From Arcuatula senhousia (taxonomy: Eukaryota; Mollusca; Bivalvia; Mytilida; Mytilidae): a stretch of DNA of 64,000 bases. The position numbers and the translations under genes are program-made. This document shows, in pieces, positions 35,428 to 46,497 of the stretch. The notes under the pieces were generated by a model. It was not told the DNA's origin, made no database searches, and was given only the letters and a program-made list of their open reading frames with translations. Location of the stretch: the NCBI GenBank assembly GCA_963971305.1, contig OZ020309.1, positions 6,999,001-7,063,000 on the forward strand, in the 5' to 3' direction. Positions within the stretch are counted from its first letter, which is position 1. The number at the start of each line of letters is the position of its first letter.

Positions 35428-35710
35428 GTGACGCAAACAGCACAGGATTGGTCGTCATCCGTCAAAGTATGTAACCCGTCGCACTTAATTGCCTTTTTTT
35501 TCAAATCCAATATGTTTATCACCTTTATAGAGTTCTGGTTATACCTTAGATATAATAAATTCCTTTTTTTGTCACAAATTATAATTCTATGCGTAACTAA
35601 AAAAACAGAACGATATTTTGTCCCTTCGATTGTACCCGAACTTGAAAATAAATATGACCTAATTTTTATCAATCAAAAATAAAGTGGGTGATTTCATTTC
35701 ATCGCGTCAC
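35428..35710. mobile_element. Small TTAA-flanked inverted-repeat element
   Basis: The element begins GTGACGC and ends GCGTCAC, with TTAA directly outside both ends (35424-35427 and 35711-35714). It is 283 bp, and most of it is open on both strands by chance. The terminal repeat is only 7 bp, so this is a weaker case than 31574-32227, but the exact TTAA pair supports it. Confidence 0.55.
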
Positions 35711-35851
35711 TTAAAAATGATGTGTTTTTTCGACTAAATTACACATATAAAATATTTAAATGGGAGATAATATTTTGTCACCACCTTTCTGACTGTTTAT
35801 CTGCTATTGAACTGAGAATCTAAATTAAAAGTTCAAAATGTAATTTTGTGG

Positions 35852-36087
35852 CTCCGGCAGGGTTAAAAACGACCTGCGACCTGAGGGCTTTTTAAGGGCG
35901 ACTTCCGACCTTCACCTCATAAATTCGACCTATGCAAAAAACGACCTGCGACCTTGCCCAAATATGCCTTTTAAAAGCGACCTTGCGACCTCAGGCCCCT
36001 TTTAAAAGCGACCTTGCGACCTCAGGCCACTTTTAAAAGCGACCTTGCGACCTGAGGGGGGTACCCTGCGGGAGCCCCAATTTTGGA
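35852..36087. repeat. Inverted-repeat element carrying ~30-bp tandem repeats
   Basis: GGCTCCGGCAGGGT at the left and ACCCTGCGGGAGCC at the right form a near-perfect inverted repeat. Inside, TTTTAAAAGCGACCTTGCG + ACCTCAGGCC is repeated three times in tandem, with diverged copies of CGACCTGCGACC upstream. A related stretch (GCAGGGTTAAAAACGACATG) lies at 61560-61620. Confidence 0.75.
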
Positions 36088-36300
36088 ACTAAGAGTTTTG
36101 TAGTTACAGCCAAAAAATCTGATTTCGCATATGGCACTTCTTGTCTTTGTATGAGTGTGTATAATGAAGATTATGGACCGGACACTTTTTCTTAACTGGA
36201 AAAGCTATATTTAATTACAACAAGGAACAACACTATAAAATCAATATAGAAAGGCGGTCTTATGAATAAAAGTAATGTTCAAATACTAGTATGGTTTTAA

Positions 36301-36475
36301 AGAAGCAAAGAGGCACCAACAGGGCATTCGAGAGTCAACATTTCGAAAGGGCAACGACAAAACCGGTACAGCACAAGTAAACACAAAACACAAAATCAAC
36401 AACGCGAACTCAAGTCGTAACAAGAGTCAACTCGAGTGCTCCGGAAGAGTAAGCGGTTCTTGACTGCTAAAGGAA
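36301..36475 (-). repeat. Penelope-like 3' tail, minus strand
   Basis: The reverse complement carries CGCTTACTCTTCCGGAGCAC, GACTTGAGTTCGCGTTGTTG, CCGGTTTTGTCGTTGCCCTT and GTGCCTC, in the order of the tail at 13.1-13.3 kb. It is tail only, another strongly truncated copy. Confidence 0.75.
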
Positions 36476-37560
36476 TGTGGTTTAAAATGTGGCTTTAACA
36501 ATTTTCACTGTATTAAAGTTTGAAAAAATGGGCGATATTTGGTATTTTTTCAGTCGATTTGTATTCTAAACCACACATGTAATTACTGAATAAGGCATAG
36601 CAGCGTCTAGATAAATAACGTTTACACACAGTTTGAGTGTTTTTACATGTATACTTGATCCCTTTTCAGTTGTATAAACTTCTGATGTTTGTTTTTATCT
36701 TATTTTTATGTACTATTTTCTTATATATATATATATTTAATGCATGATAAATGGCTTTCATTGTTAGCCATGAGGCTTTTCAGAAATTGTGATTACAAAA
36801 CATCAAGCCCTTCTTTTTCAAGTTAAATAGTCGCTACCTAGTAAACACTTGTAAATTAAGGTTTATTATTCATTTTACTATAGACTTATTAAAAATTTAC
36901 ACCTACTCTGTCTAGCAAAGTCTCGCGTCTCTTAGAGTTGGCTCTATGTCTGCTTTCTTTATCTGCAATGCATTCTTCTGGTATTGAACCAGTATGGTGT
37001 CTTGACTAAAAAATACTGGTGTGTATGAAATGAAAATCTTAACAAACAATTGCAGGGTAATGATACTTGATCCGTTATGCTGGAGCATTGTCTTTTCGTT
37101 TTTCAGTTCACCCAAATATAGCCAAATATGCCCTCATTTGGTCTCCACGTTCAAGTTCAAGGTTGTTTTATTATATAAATCTACTAGCATATGTTTAAAT
37201 TTAGGTTAATGCTTTATTCAATGTACAATTTTAATGGGAAAAAGAAATACAGATAACAACAAAAGTAATTTTGTAACATGAATTAGAAAATGATCGACGA
37301 ATTTTATTTCTATACGCTGCTATACTTTTATATAATTTTTTGTGTAGTTTAAGTTGTACATAGACTAGAAAATCTGTCAAAAGTCGATCATGAACCTTAA
37401 AATGGTGAAATATGTCGATCTAATAAGAAACCGGGGGACAACTGAGGTTGAGTAAAGCACTGTATTCTGAATGATACATGTAGTTTCCCTTACAATTCTT
37501 ATATTTATTTCTCTTGTAGAAACTAAAATCATGGAAAAACAGTAAAAGCTTTTAGAGAGG

Positions 37561-37627
37561 GTGGGTAACTCAACATTCTGTATGAACCCACTAGGGCTTT
37601 GGGTCTATACAGAAATTGATTACCTAC
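37561..37627 (+). promoter_or_regulatory. Conserved palindrome upstream of locus B start
   Basis: GTGGGTAACTCAACATTCTG...GAACCCA, CTAGGGCTT, TGGGTCTATACAGAAATTGA TTACCTAC: the same imperfect palindrome as at 7451-7517, with a few arm mismatches. It ends 20 bp before the ATG at 37648. Sequence further upstream (AAACAGTAA, TTTTAGAGA) is also shared with locus A, so the promoter region was duplicated with the gene. Confidence 0.6.
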
Positions 37628-37647
37628 TGAGTTTCATTTAAATTACC

Positions 37648-37723
37648 ATGGCAACTAAGACAACAATACCACAAGAGACAAACGTACACTTACCCCACCA
37701 TAGTTATGGGTATCTCCCTACAG
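37648..37723 (+). CDS. Locus B exon 1: start codon and leader
   Basis: ATG at 37648 (context TTACCATGG, a good initiation context). The exon encodes MATKTTIPQETNVHLPHHSY then GYLPT and ends in phase 1 at ACAG|GTTAGT. It corresponds to 7341-7428 of locus A. Confidence 0.55.
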
Positions 37724-39192
37724 GTTAGTTTGATAAATCCATTATAGCAAGCATCGGTATACGCATGTTTTGAGATTTCCAGAAAAAAACTGACAAGAAA
37801 ACCGGAAATGGTTTACTTTTACGGTGCTAATAATATGACAGGCACGGAGCAAGTAAAGCAATCAACTCACTGGTTATTTAAAAATACAAAACAATCTACT
37901 CTACAGCATATAAAAATCAGAAATGCAAAACGAGCGATAAAACATTCTTTCATTCACTTATTGTTTTTTACACAAACATTTCCATTCAAACATCACTCGG
38001 CCTTTTCCGACGAAAAAACATTTTCCGGAAATTACCGAGTTTATTTTTTGCAATAAGTTCAAATCGTACCATTGAAATGTCGCCACTGAATCATGCTTTT
38101 GTCGTGTTGATTAGACTGACCAAGCTTTGTAAGACAAATGCAAATTAATGTAGACGGGATGTCTATCACCGATCATCTTTGTTTTACAAAAACAAGTACA
38201 TTTATCATAACTTTAAAATTTTATAATGCTAGCTATTCGTATTGGTTTCTATTTAGCTAGGTAAACATCAAAATAATTACCCCCAAAAATTTATATAAAT
38301 ACATGTATCTTAGCGAATTTCAAATTCTTTATCAAGTATATTTCAAAATCTTAACACGACAAAGATTTTCACAAATATAAAAAAAATGGAGCAGATTTTG
38401 TTAGATGAAGAAAATTTAGATTTTCCCTTTTCATCCTATATTAAAGATACTAAAATCAAGCATTTTTCAAAATCATTTCTACAAAAATTCTTAATTTTAT
38501 TATCAACAGAAATTATTGTTTTTAAGAATTAAAAAAAAATTGCTTCAATATGTTTGATTTAAACAATGCAAATTACTTGAAAATTTCGAAACAAAATCGT
38601 TGGTTGCTATGGGTTGCTTTTAAGTTTTTAAAAAAAATCTTAAAAGTACTAAGATTTGATATTTAAAAAATCAGCAATGGACCTCAAGGAGAACTCATGG
38701 GGTTTTCTCGTAATTTAATGTTAAAGATTACCTTCGAAAGCTAAAACCTTCTTTTAAAAAATGTGTATTCGTAAATAAGTTAATTGATATCGTTCGGTCC
38801 CTAAATAGTTTGATGAATTTCGCTAATTATATTTAGAATCTTTCATGTTATAGTTTATCATATTTACACTCTCAGATATTTAAATATTTTAACAATATTT
38901 TTCTTTAGTATAACAATCGATGCTCGCTAAGATGGCAAGGCCTAAATGATATTTACACTGTTTATTCATTCTCTTATTTCGTATTAGTTAAAATTACTTG
39001 CTTAATTATCTACTACAGAAATGAAGAGATAGCTTCCGCTGTCCAACACTTACATGTCATAGAAATCTGGTAACAGCCGAACAAAACCCGTGTTATACAG
39101 AAATTGTAAAAAGACTTGGCTACACAATAAGGAATATATTTATTAATTTTTTTTTGGTATTTTTCAAAAATGTCTAGATATTTTGTTTTCAG

Positions 39193-39392
39193 AACAACTT
39201 TACAAACAAACCGAAAAACATGCGGCTATTCGACCCATTCGACTGAAAATAGCAACGTTGATCGAAAAAAGCAAAAGTTGGCAGGAAGACATCAATCCCG
39301 AAACTTCAAGTTTCGAAACATTAATGATGATGAACTGTCCGACATTCATATGTCACACAAATCCGCGAACAGCGAACAACTAGAACCAACAG
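39193..39392 (+). pseudogene. Locus B exon: TRAF coiled-coil start and MATH end only
   Basis: After the acceptor TTTTGTTTTCAG the phase-1 frame reads EQLYKQTEKHAA, matching ESLYQQANAHEI of locus A. It then jumps to the domain end, EDINPETSSF and MMMNCPTFICH, matching RNINPGTF and FGCPTFIS. The MATH core, including YDGxFIWKI, is missing, and TAG occurs in this frame at 39381-39383. The donor CAACAG|GTTTGTGCC is conserved but belongs to another frame, so the exon is broken. Confidence 0.6.
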
Positions 39393-40058
39393 GTTTGTGC
39401 CTCATTAATCTGCCTTGTTTATAAAATTTATCAGAAGTGTCAACTTTGAAGTGAGAAATGTCAACTTGGAACTGAGAAATGTCAATTTTGAATTATGATA
39501 TTAAATTTTGTAGTTCCAATCGGGAAATGTGAAGAAATAATGGCACTACCGGTCTTTCGTATGTTTATCCACTTTATCGTTTCATTATATATTGTTTGGA
39601 ACAGGAAAGAAACTTCTTCTGATATAAAAAGTTTGACTAATGCAACTAGTTTCTACCATACTAACCAATGTAATGTACTGTGCTTTGCAAACGTATTAGG
39701 TAATAAGTATAAGTTTTGTAACCAGCGGAGTTGAATGTGGCAGGTCTACCGTCATGGAAAAATGTGTTTTTTAAGTATATAATAGTTCATTTTTTTCTAC
39801 AACTGCTTCTATTGTGATCGTATAATATTCTAGTGATCGTCGTCGTTGTCTCCAGACATTTGGTTTCCATGCGAAAGCGTTTAGTTGTAGGGGACATATT
39901 GTAATGTTAAGTTTCTAACTCACTTAACGAGTTTAATTCAAACTGCTTTATTGAGGCTTTGGACATTACAGGTTCATTTGAAATCAAGTGAAGTAATATT
40001 TTGTTTGAATTTTACTTGCAAATTTATATTTTTAATGAAATAGTTAATCTTTTGACAG

Positions 40059-40184
40059 ATTTATTCTGTAAAATGTGTGGTCATCATGGTGATACCACAC
40101 CAACTACATTTTCCCCATGTGGACGTCTTAGGACATATTACACATGTCCTTTGAGAAGACTTGAGATGTCTTGCATGGACCAGT
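40059..40184 (+). pseudogene. Locus B exon: degenerate RING
   Basis: Acceptor CTTTTGACAG, phase 1, reading DLFCKMCGHHGDT, SPCGRLRTYYTCPLRRLE and MSCMDQ, then donor AGT|GTAAGT. Compared with locus A, the ligand His in PCGH is Arg and the Cys in GTC is Tyr, in addition to the shared absence of the last Cys. It is therefore unlikely to fold as a zinc RING. Confidence 0.65.
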
Positions 40185-40568
40185 GTAAGTTTTAAAAAAA
40201 ATGTTTTGAATAAAGTAATCTAAAAGTAAGAATCTGAAATGCATTATTTTGTTTTCTTGTGTGTGTTTAATATTGAACTATTTGATAATTATTTTTTATC
40301 CAAAACAATTGCGTTTACTTGATCTTGAATCTAATTGTAATACAAATGTAAAATTAATCTATAAGCAATTTTAAAAGATTGGTATATATTTTTTCGTTTA
40401 TTTTATTGTTCAAATGTTTGAAGTTGAGACTGTATTTACCTTATATCAATTTAAATGTGATACAAGTACTAGTAGTTAAAGCTATTTAAGCAATGTGACC
40501 TAACCTATCAAGTATGTCTTTTCAAGTTGGATTAAAATAACTGTAAAAATTACCCTTTATTTTTGTAG

Positions 40569-40666
40569 ATACAATTTACAAGAACAGGAAAAGAAAGCGC
40601 CATCGCCATCGTTATAAAGGGATGGTCACGTTTGAGATTCAGAATCAGCAGTATAAAACTCGCTAG
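40569..40666 (+). CDS. Locus B last exon: basic tail ending in TAG
   Basis: A 98-nt exon after TTTTTGTAG: Tyr completed across the junction, then TIYKNRKRKRHRHRYKG, MVTFEIQNQQYKTR and TAG at 40664-40666. Same length, phase and ending as 3704-3801. Confidence 0.55.
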
Positions 40667-41113
40667 GCAAGTATTTTTGGTTTGGCATTTGTTAATCAAT
40701 GCCTTCCCAACAATACGTTGCCGGACATTTTTTGGTCTTGGAATTTCAACATATCAACAAACATTTCTGACAAAAAATACATATTTCTTCCACATCGACA
40801 AATATTCTGCTTTTGTTCAATTCCCGGAGTTTTTCATGACAAGGACTTCGTTGTGGTACCCGAAAATTCTAAAGACATACTCTGTATTAACAACAGAATT
40901 GTTTTAGTCAAGAAAAATTGTATTAACATCAGATGTGCGAATAACTGTTTGGTGATCGTCCAGTCCGAATGTCAACACATTACCATCGAAGACAACCTCA
41001 TCGTAGTTTGCAGCAATGTCGGCAGGGATATAGTTCTCACAAACAATTACATTCAGGTTCTGTCATCTAGTCTTAATCCTGAAAAGACAATCACGTTCAC
41101 CATTTTGTAGTAT
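40667..41113 (+). CDS. Conserved 148-codon frame after the TAG of locus B
   Basis: The frame continues in phase from the TAG: ASIFGLAFVNQCLPNNTLPD at the start, PEKTITFTIL at the end, stop at 41108-41110 or shortly after. As in locus A it has no ATG. It keeps the 17-residue units (FHDKDFVVV, CINNRIVLV, CANNCLVIV, IEDNLIVVC, LTNNYIQVL). No indel separates it from the locus A copy, and many nucleotide differences fall at third codon positions. That retention contrasts with the decay of the exons upstream. Function unknown; a beta-solenoid fold is a guess from the repeat spacing. Confidence 0.5.
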
Positions 41114-41580
41114 TTGTAAATAGTTCTTTATCAGTAACGTCCGTATTGTCAAAACAAAATTAAGTATTCTTGTGTTTTTTAAAAAGATGTTTCAGTACAA
41201 TATGCGATTAATATGCGTGTATAGTGTATGTTAGAAGAGTGAAAAAGTATTTAAGAATTTTACTTTACTTGGAGCAAGGTAGCGGCAAGTGAGACAGAGT
41301 TTTTTCATAAATCCGAACGAATGTATTTTAAAAGAAAAAGTATTTTTGATCACAGAGGAAAACCCAGCAGGCCGTTACACGGGTAAGATCTCCGTTCCCT
41401 TATTGTTCATAAGCAATACAGTTATAAGTATCTGCGAAACGCAAGAAATAGCAATATTCAAAAGGCAGGAAAAATTCAAAATCAAATATGAGTGCAATAA
41501 ATTTTGGTTTTAGCAATCAATTTAAATCAAACATTTCGGCAAAAAAGCTTCAGTATATATAAGATGTATAAGTGTTTGTA
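41111..41580. other. Downstream region of locus B, no further gene recognised
   Basis: A 74-codon frame at 41289-41513 is present but unrecognised, and no splice signals tie it to the locus. Confidence 0.35.
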
Positions 41581-43183
41581 TATGTTGTGTACAAGTTGCA
41601 ATTTTGTACATGTTGCAACATGTACAAATAAAATGTACATGTTGCAACATGTATGGTGCAATCGTACAAGTTGCAACATGTACACATTTTGCTGTACATG
41701 TTGCAACATGTACAAACTTTTGAATGAAATTTGTTCTAACTTGTACAAATGGCATTTATTAAAGGATAAATCACCAACAATATGATCTACTGATGTAATT
41801 TGCTTGAAATTCTATTTTATTTTCCATGAGCCAAACGAAGCTTTTGGTTCGTTAGCTCATACGTTTGTACGAAATGGTTTTTGCTTTGTCAATATCTTGG
41901 GTTAAGGTAAAAATCTCGGCAATTATAATTAGTAGAGGATTGATATTTGGAAAGTGATATACATGTATTTTGAATAGTAATTGACATCTGTTCCAGATTA
42001 AGGTCACCTCCACTTACATGGCAAAGGGACTAGCTGTCGTGTGTGACTGCTCCATTTTTTTATTTACAAAAACAAATGTTATCAAGGAGATTTTTTTTTC
42101 TCAGAAATATGCCAAGGACAATGTTCAGCAATATTGACCAGTCAACTTTTTATTGCAAGGTGTACATGAATGACACTTCAATTTATATTGCAATTTGTGT
42201 TTTGGGACACACGCATTTTTCCTTACAATTTTTCCTGTTACAATTACAAAAAAAAATCCCATTGCCTTCTACTCACTGACATTTTGCATACAGCCTAAAA
42301 CTCCATTTAACATCAGGTTTCCTGTAAACTCAATCTGTGTCCTCCTCATGTAACCGTTTTGTCATTATGCACTACTCTCGTTCAAACTTGATAAATCCTA
42401 TAGACACTGATTATAATCTGTAGTAAATTTGCCCTTCAAAACAATTTCGCTCAAATGAGCTTCTTTCTGTTTTTCCAAATGAGCTTCTAAAAAGATTCAA
42501 TTTTAATCACGCTAACAACTTTAGAACTCTCCTATTTAAGGCAGTTAAGTTGTAGGCTGCTGCAAATGGACGTGCGCCCCTTTATCAATATTTTATCAGT
42601 CAAATGCTGACAGAGAGGAGCAAGTCCCTTTGGATGCTGCTTGTTTTTTGGGCTTTTTCAATTCTTGTATGAGAGCTGGTTTATCTCTCTCACTAAAGGC
42701 ATTGTTTGGTGGAGCATTGTCAATGGCAAGCTGGACAATCTCTTGATAGACATTCTGTTGTGTTTCACTCATTTTGGCAATTCAACTTTGTAGTGATTTA
42801 CCTTTAAACATCTTCTCAGTTTAAGCTGAGTGGTCATTGAGATATCTTTTTAATTTCTATCATTTCTATTATAATTTAGTCAAAGGGGCTTACACAAGTT
42901 ACTGTGTAAATTTTAAAATAAAAAACAAAAAACACAATTAATTTAAAACTGACTTTTTTGTATTTGACACTTTTTATTTACAAAACCAGGAAACATAAAT
43001 GTTTTTTTTGATCAATTGTACAAGTTAGAACAAATTTCTTTAAAAAGTTTGTACATGTTGCAACATGTACAAAAATTAGTGTACATGTTGCAACTTGTAT
43101 GATTGCATCATACATGTTGCAACATGTACAACTTTTTTGTACATGTTGCAACATGTACAATATTGTAACTTGTACACAACATA
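41581..43183. mobile_element. 1.6-kb inverted-repeat transposon with palindromic sub-repeats
   Basis: About 180-bp terminal inverted repeats (41581-41750 and 43015-43183) start TATGTTGTGTACAAGTT and contain four or five copies of GTACATGTTGCAACATGTAC, itself a perfect palindrome. The ends also share AAATTTGTTCTAACTTGTAC. TA lies outside both ends, which could be a 2-bp target duplication of Tc1/mariner type, though this is too short to be decisive. The interior holds one short frame (42596-42772). Non-autonomous; superfamily unknown. Confidence 0.75.
42596..42772 (-). CDS. 58-codon frame inside the 1.6-kb element
   Basis: It starts at ATG (42770-42772) with MSETQQNVYQEIVQLAIDNA, then a basic stretch LIQELKKPKKQAASKG, and stops with TGA. 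Its codon use and helix-plus-basic layout look protein-like. It may be the remaining first exon of an accessory or transposase protein. I do not recognise it. Confidence 0.4.
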   Translation of the reverse strand: MSETQQNVYQEIVQLAIDNAPPNNAFSERDKPALIQELKKPKKQAASKGTCSSLSAFD

Positions 43184-43689
43184 TAATATACCCTTTTAAG
43201 ATGAAAAACTGTTGTTAATGTGCATTTTATTGTTTGTTATTTTTGTTGTTGTTGATATTTCTTGACCAAATGATTGATTCTGTTCTTATATTCTGTTCTT
43301 CTCGGGTTTATTTCATTGTTAAATATTCAAGCTGTATTCTTTACCTTTACATAGAACTGATTTGAATTGCCACCAATGTTCATTTTCGACAAACCAAAAA
43401 CGCTATTAATTTAATTCAAATCAGCATTTCCCATGTTTGGAATTAATAATTGAAATTGCCATTTCTTCATTAATAGACAATATATCTGAAAAATCCTTTC
43501 ATTACAAGATAATGAGATGTGGAATAAGTGTACGCGACAAAACCTACAACATTGACAACAATTTCAAAAATCCACAACGTAAAACGGCCAGCAGCCTTCA
43601 GTATAATATGTTTTTTCAGCAACTTATTATTATTTCTCTGTAAATTTTGACTCTATGCTGCATAAATTATTAGTTTTTTTTGCAAATCA

Positions 43690-44075
43690 ACTATTCAATT
43701 CACTTCTTTATTGTAGGTACATTATATGGGCCAAAGCAATTACAAACATATATATATATAGAACATCAACAAATACAGAATATACATACAATTATAAAAT
43801 ATATTTTTAAACTTGCATGTACAATAGTATGTTTTAACCGATGTGGATCCTATTTTCGCAGTTCTAGCTCTATATCGCTTTATAAAGTCCTTGACACAAG
43901 CAAAAAGATATATTTCATTTTTACGTAACACATTAGTTTTAAAAAAGTATCGTCTCTATTTAAAATTTCTGAGAATAAAATATCTCTGTGTTTATTTGAC
44001 AGGATAAAAGAAAATGTTTTTCGTCCTCAACAATTTGGCATTTAGAGCAAGTCCTTTACCATCTGTGAATATTAT
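43690..44075 (-). pseudogene. LINE ORF2 C-terminus and 3' end
   Basis: The minus strand encodes CSKCQIVEDEKHFLLSCQIN, the same terminal zinc-knuckle-like motif as at 13.6 kb, followed by IFYSQKF and, after a stop, VLRKNEIYLFACVKDFIKR. The end resembles a LINE 3' UTR, with ATAATGTACCTACAATAAAG and AGTGAATTGAATAG at 43690-43720. This short reiterated end is typical of 5'-truncated mollusc LINE copies. Confidence 0.65.
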
Positions 44076-44387
44076 GATATCTCCCTTATTCTATGTAAGA
44101 AATCTACACATGGATTCAAAATGACCTGTAACTCTGTTAGTTGATTGTATGCTTTTATTCTAATATGAAGACACAGTCTTCAAAAGCCCTTATTAGAATA
44201 AATGTAGATATCTAGTTATAAATCAATCTTTCAAGTTGAAAGAAGAAAAAAGTTAAAAATTAAGTGTTAAGCATATATCTATATAAAATTATAACAAAAT
44301 AAAAAAAAAATTCAACGTTCATTGAACAGTTAAAATTTACTTGTGTCATTGATTTGTTAAACAGTACAATGTAAAATAAAAACTGAA

Positions 44388-44520
44388 TTAACCCGAAAAG
44401 AACAGAATTAATTTCAAATGTGATCTCACGATGGGTGATGGTGTTTTTGGTTTGGCGTCTGTCTTACAGACTGCCAATCCACTAATACTGGTCCAGTGAC
44501 AACCTACATTTAAATAAACT
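44388..44520 (-). repeat. Interspersed repeat, copy 2
   Basis: The reverse complement matches 790-945 (GTGGATTGGCAG, GACAGACGCCAAACC, AAAACACCATC, CACATTTGA). The 84-codon frame across it has no recognisable domain. Confidence 0.7.
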
Positions 44521-46497
44521 TCAATCGTTCTATAACCTGACACTCGAATGTGTCCCATACGTTGATAACCACCTGACACTTGGATGTGCCCCATTTGCGC
44601 ATCTGTGCTTCTTTTGTATGAAAGAAGCAGCCCCACTGTCAAAAGCCTTAACTGAGGGCAACGACGAAACCATTCGCCTATTTTGTTTTATTTAATAAAA
44701 CAGTTTTTTAAATTGTTTTTAACTTATTTTACACCTAAAAATGAACTACGCCTTGTGGATCATGATACGACAACAACATGGTCAGCCATGTACGTAGATT
44801 GCATTTGACACGTATTTTCTTTGGTGGGCTTCCAATGCATACACCAGTTTGGCATTAAATATATTTTCATCAACTTAAGACTAGTACTTATTGTACCATT
44901 ATTTTTTACAAGGTTGCACTAGGAATCCTGATTTCTTAACACAATCACAAAATGTATTACGAAAACACCAGGTGCATATCCATTATGTGACATTACTTAA
45001 CTAACAATACTCAAATTGAAAAAGTTGTATTTTCCCCTCTTGGGACTTATTTCGAAAATATTGTAGCGTCCCTGGCGACGCTACGCTGAAGCAACTATGA
45101 ATTAACTATTTGCCAAGTTATGTTGTCTCATGTACATTATTCCACACATTAACCAAAGACGACTTCGGACAAGCCAAGTGATGTGCTAAGCGATCCAAGT
45201 TATGAGGGTGTTACAGCCCTTTTGGTACGCGGTATTCAATGTTTTTAAAGGGTATTCGGTATGCCAAGGTGTGGTACGCGGTACGCGATGTTCCGAATTT
45301 TTAGGCTTTTGGTACGCGTGCGCCGTGATCTTTAGAGTATTCGGTATTCCAGTCTTTTTAACGGTATTCTGTACTTTTTTAAACGGTATTCGGTATTCCG
45401 GGGGTGGGGGCTGTGACACCCCAGTTATACTGCCTGTGAGTGACACAGATTAAATCATAAAATTTGATTATTTAATAAAGTAATAAATTCAACATGTAAC
45501 AGGTTCTGATAAAAGTTAAAACGTATTTACAAATCATAGTTAAATATTATCAATTTTCAAGTTAAATTAAAGATATCGCACGGAAGCTCTGGTCAAGCGT
45601 TCATGAAATACGGATAGATAATTTATAGAATATGTATGTTAGTCGCAATTACGAAGTTAACATAAAATTCGACGTTAAACGTCTACTTGATTTATTTGTA
45701 CATGCCGAATCGTGTGAAAAATGAATGGTTTCTTTTTAAAATGAATAACTTTAAATGTATGACTCGCGAGACTCACTAAATATTGACTTATAATAAATGT
45801 ACAAGTTTTATGAATCTTTTTATATTTCAACGAGTAAACGTTTACTAGATAATCTGACGTGAGTCGTCTCGCGTGAGTCACAATAGAAAATAACCTTGAG
45901 ATAATTGACGTTGGATGGGATTCTGGAATGAGTTTGCACTAGATATTCAGGATCATTCAACGATCAGAGATCGTTTACTTAATATAGATATATGTGCAAA
46001 GTTTTATGAAACTTCTTTATATTTCAACGAATAATCGTTTACTAGATATTTTATTAAAATAATATGGAAGCGAGTTGCTCTAAAAATAACCCTCAGATAA
46101 TAAAACGTAAAAGACTTCCGGTATGAAGGCGTGGCGCGGAGTCGCTTTATTGAACTCACTTCAAAGGATCTCGGAGTTTTTGTCGCGTGTACTTAGTAAC
46201 TCGTGAGTCGGATCACGACTAAAGAATTCAAGCAAATTTCGCGCTATTTAAGTAAGTCCGCGACTCATGTGACGTCATAGACGTTAAACGACATTAAAAC
46301 TGATTGACGGCAATTGAAAAATCTGGCAAACTTTGAGTTTTGTGTTTGTGTCAAACTAGATTTATATGAATAAATTGAATATTATAAGGACTTGCCACAA
46401 AAATGAAAACGGATTACCATATTGATTCTCCACTTGGAACCAATAATGTTAGCAATTTTGAAGTTAAAATTCAAACTAGAAATATATAAAAACGTAA
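44521..46497. other. Repeat-bearing spacer, no gene seen
   Basis: Besides the GGTATTCGG repeat (45215-45405), it holds a GTAGCGTC/GACGCTAC hairpin near 45063-45085. Two related blocks (45790-45850 and 45990-46050) share GTTTTATGAA and ATATTTCAACGA-TAA-CGTTTACTAGAT. No coding potential is recognised. Confidence 0.5.
45215..45405. repeat. Degenerate GGTATTCGGTATTCC repeats
   Basis: Around eight loosely spaced GGTA(T/C)(T/G)CGGTA(T/C)(T/G)C words alternate with T-rich spacers of 15-25 bp. The repeats keep long frames open on both strands by accident. The ends GGTGTTACAGCC and GGCTGTGACACC are nearly inverted, so the array may be a small inverted-repeat element. Confidence 0.65.

Larger units (their letters stand above)
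37648..41113 (+). pseudogene. Locus B: decayed inverted paralogue of the TRAF/BIR/RING gene
   Basis: Exons at 37648-37723, 39193-39392, 40059-40184 and 40569-40666 correspond in order and phase to locus A exons 1, 2, 4 and 5. The TRAF/MATH exon has lost the MATH core and has a frame break, no BIR exon is recognisable between 39393 and 40058, and the RING has lost ligands. The basic tail exon and the 148-codon frame that follows its TAG are intact. The two loci are in opposite orientation about 30 kb apart. Either B is a decayed duplicate, or the conserved downstream frame is the only part still under selection. Confidence 0.6.

Noticed and set aside
41504..41785. Cys/Met-rich frames on both strands
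   Set aside because: They result from the GTACATGTTGCAACATGTAC palindromes in the terminal repeat.
44388..44642. 84-codon frame
   Set aside because: Runs through an interspersed repeat also found at 790-945, where the frame is not kept.
45186..45453. Paired 83-86 codon frames on opposite strands
   Set aside because: By-product of the GGTATTCGG degenerate repeats; no domain or splice signals.
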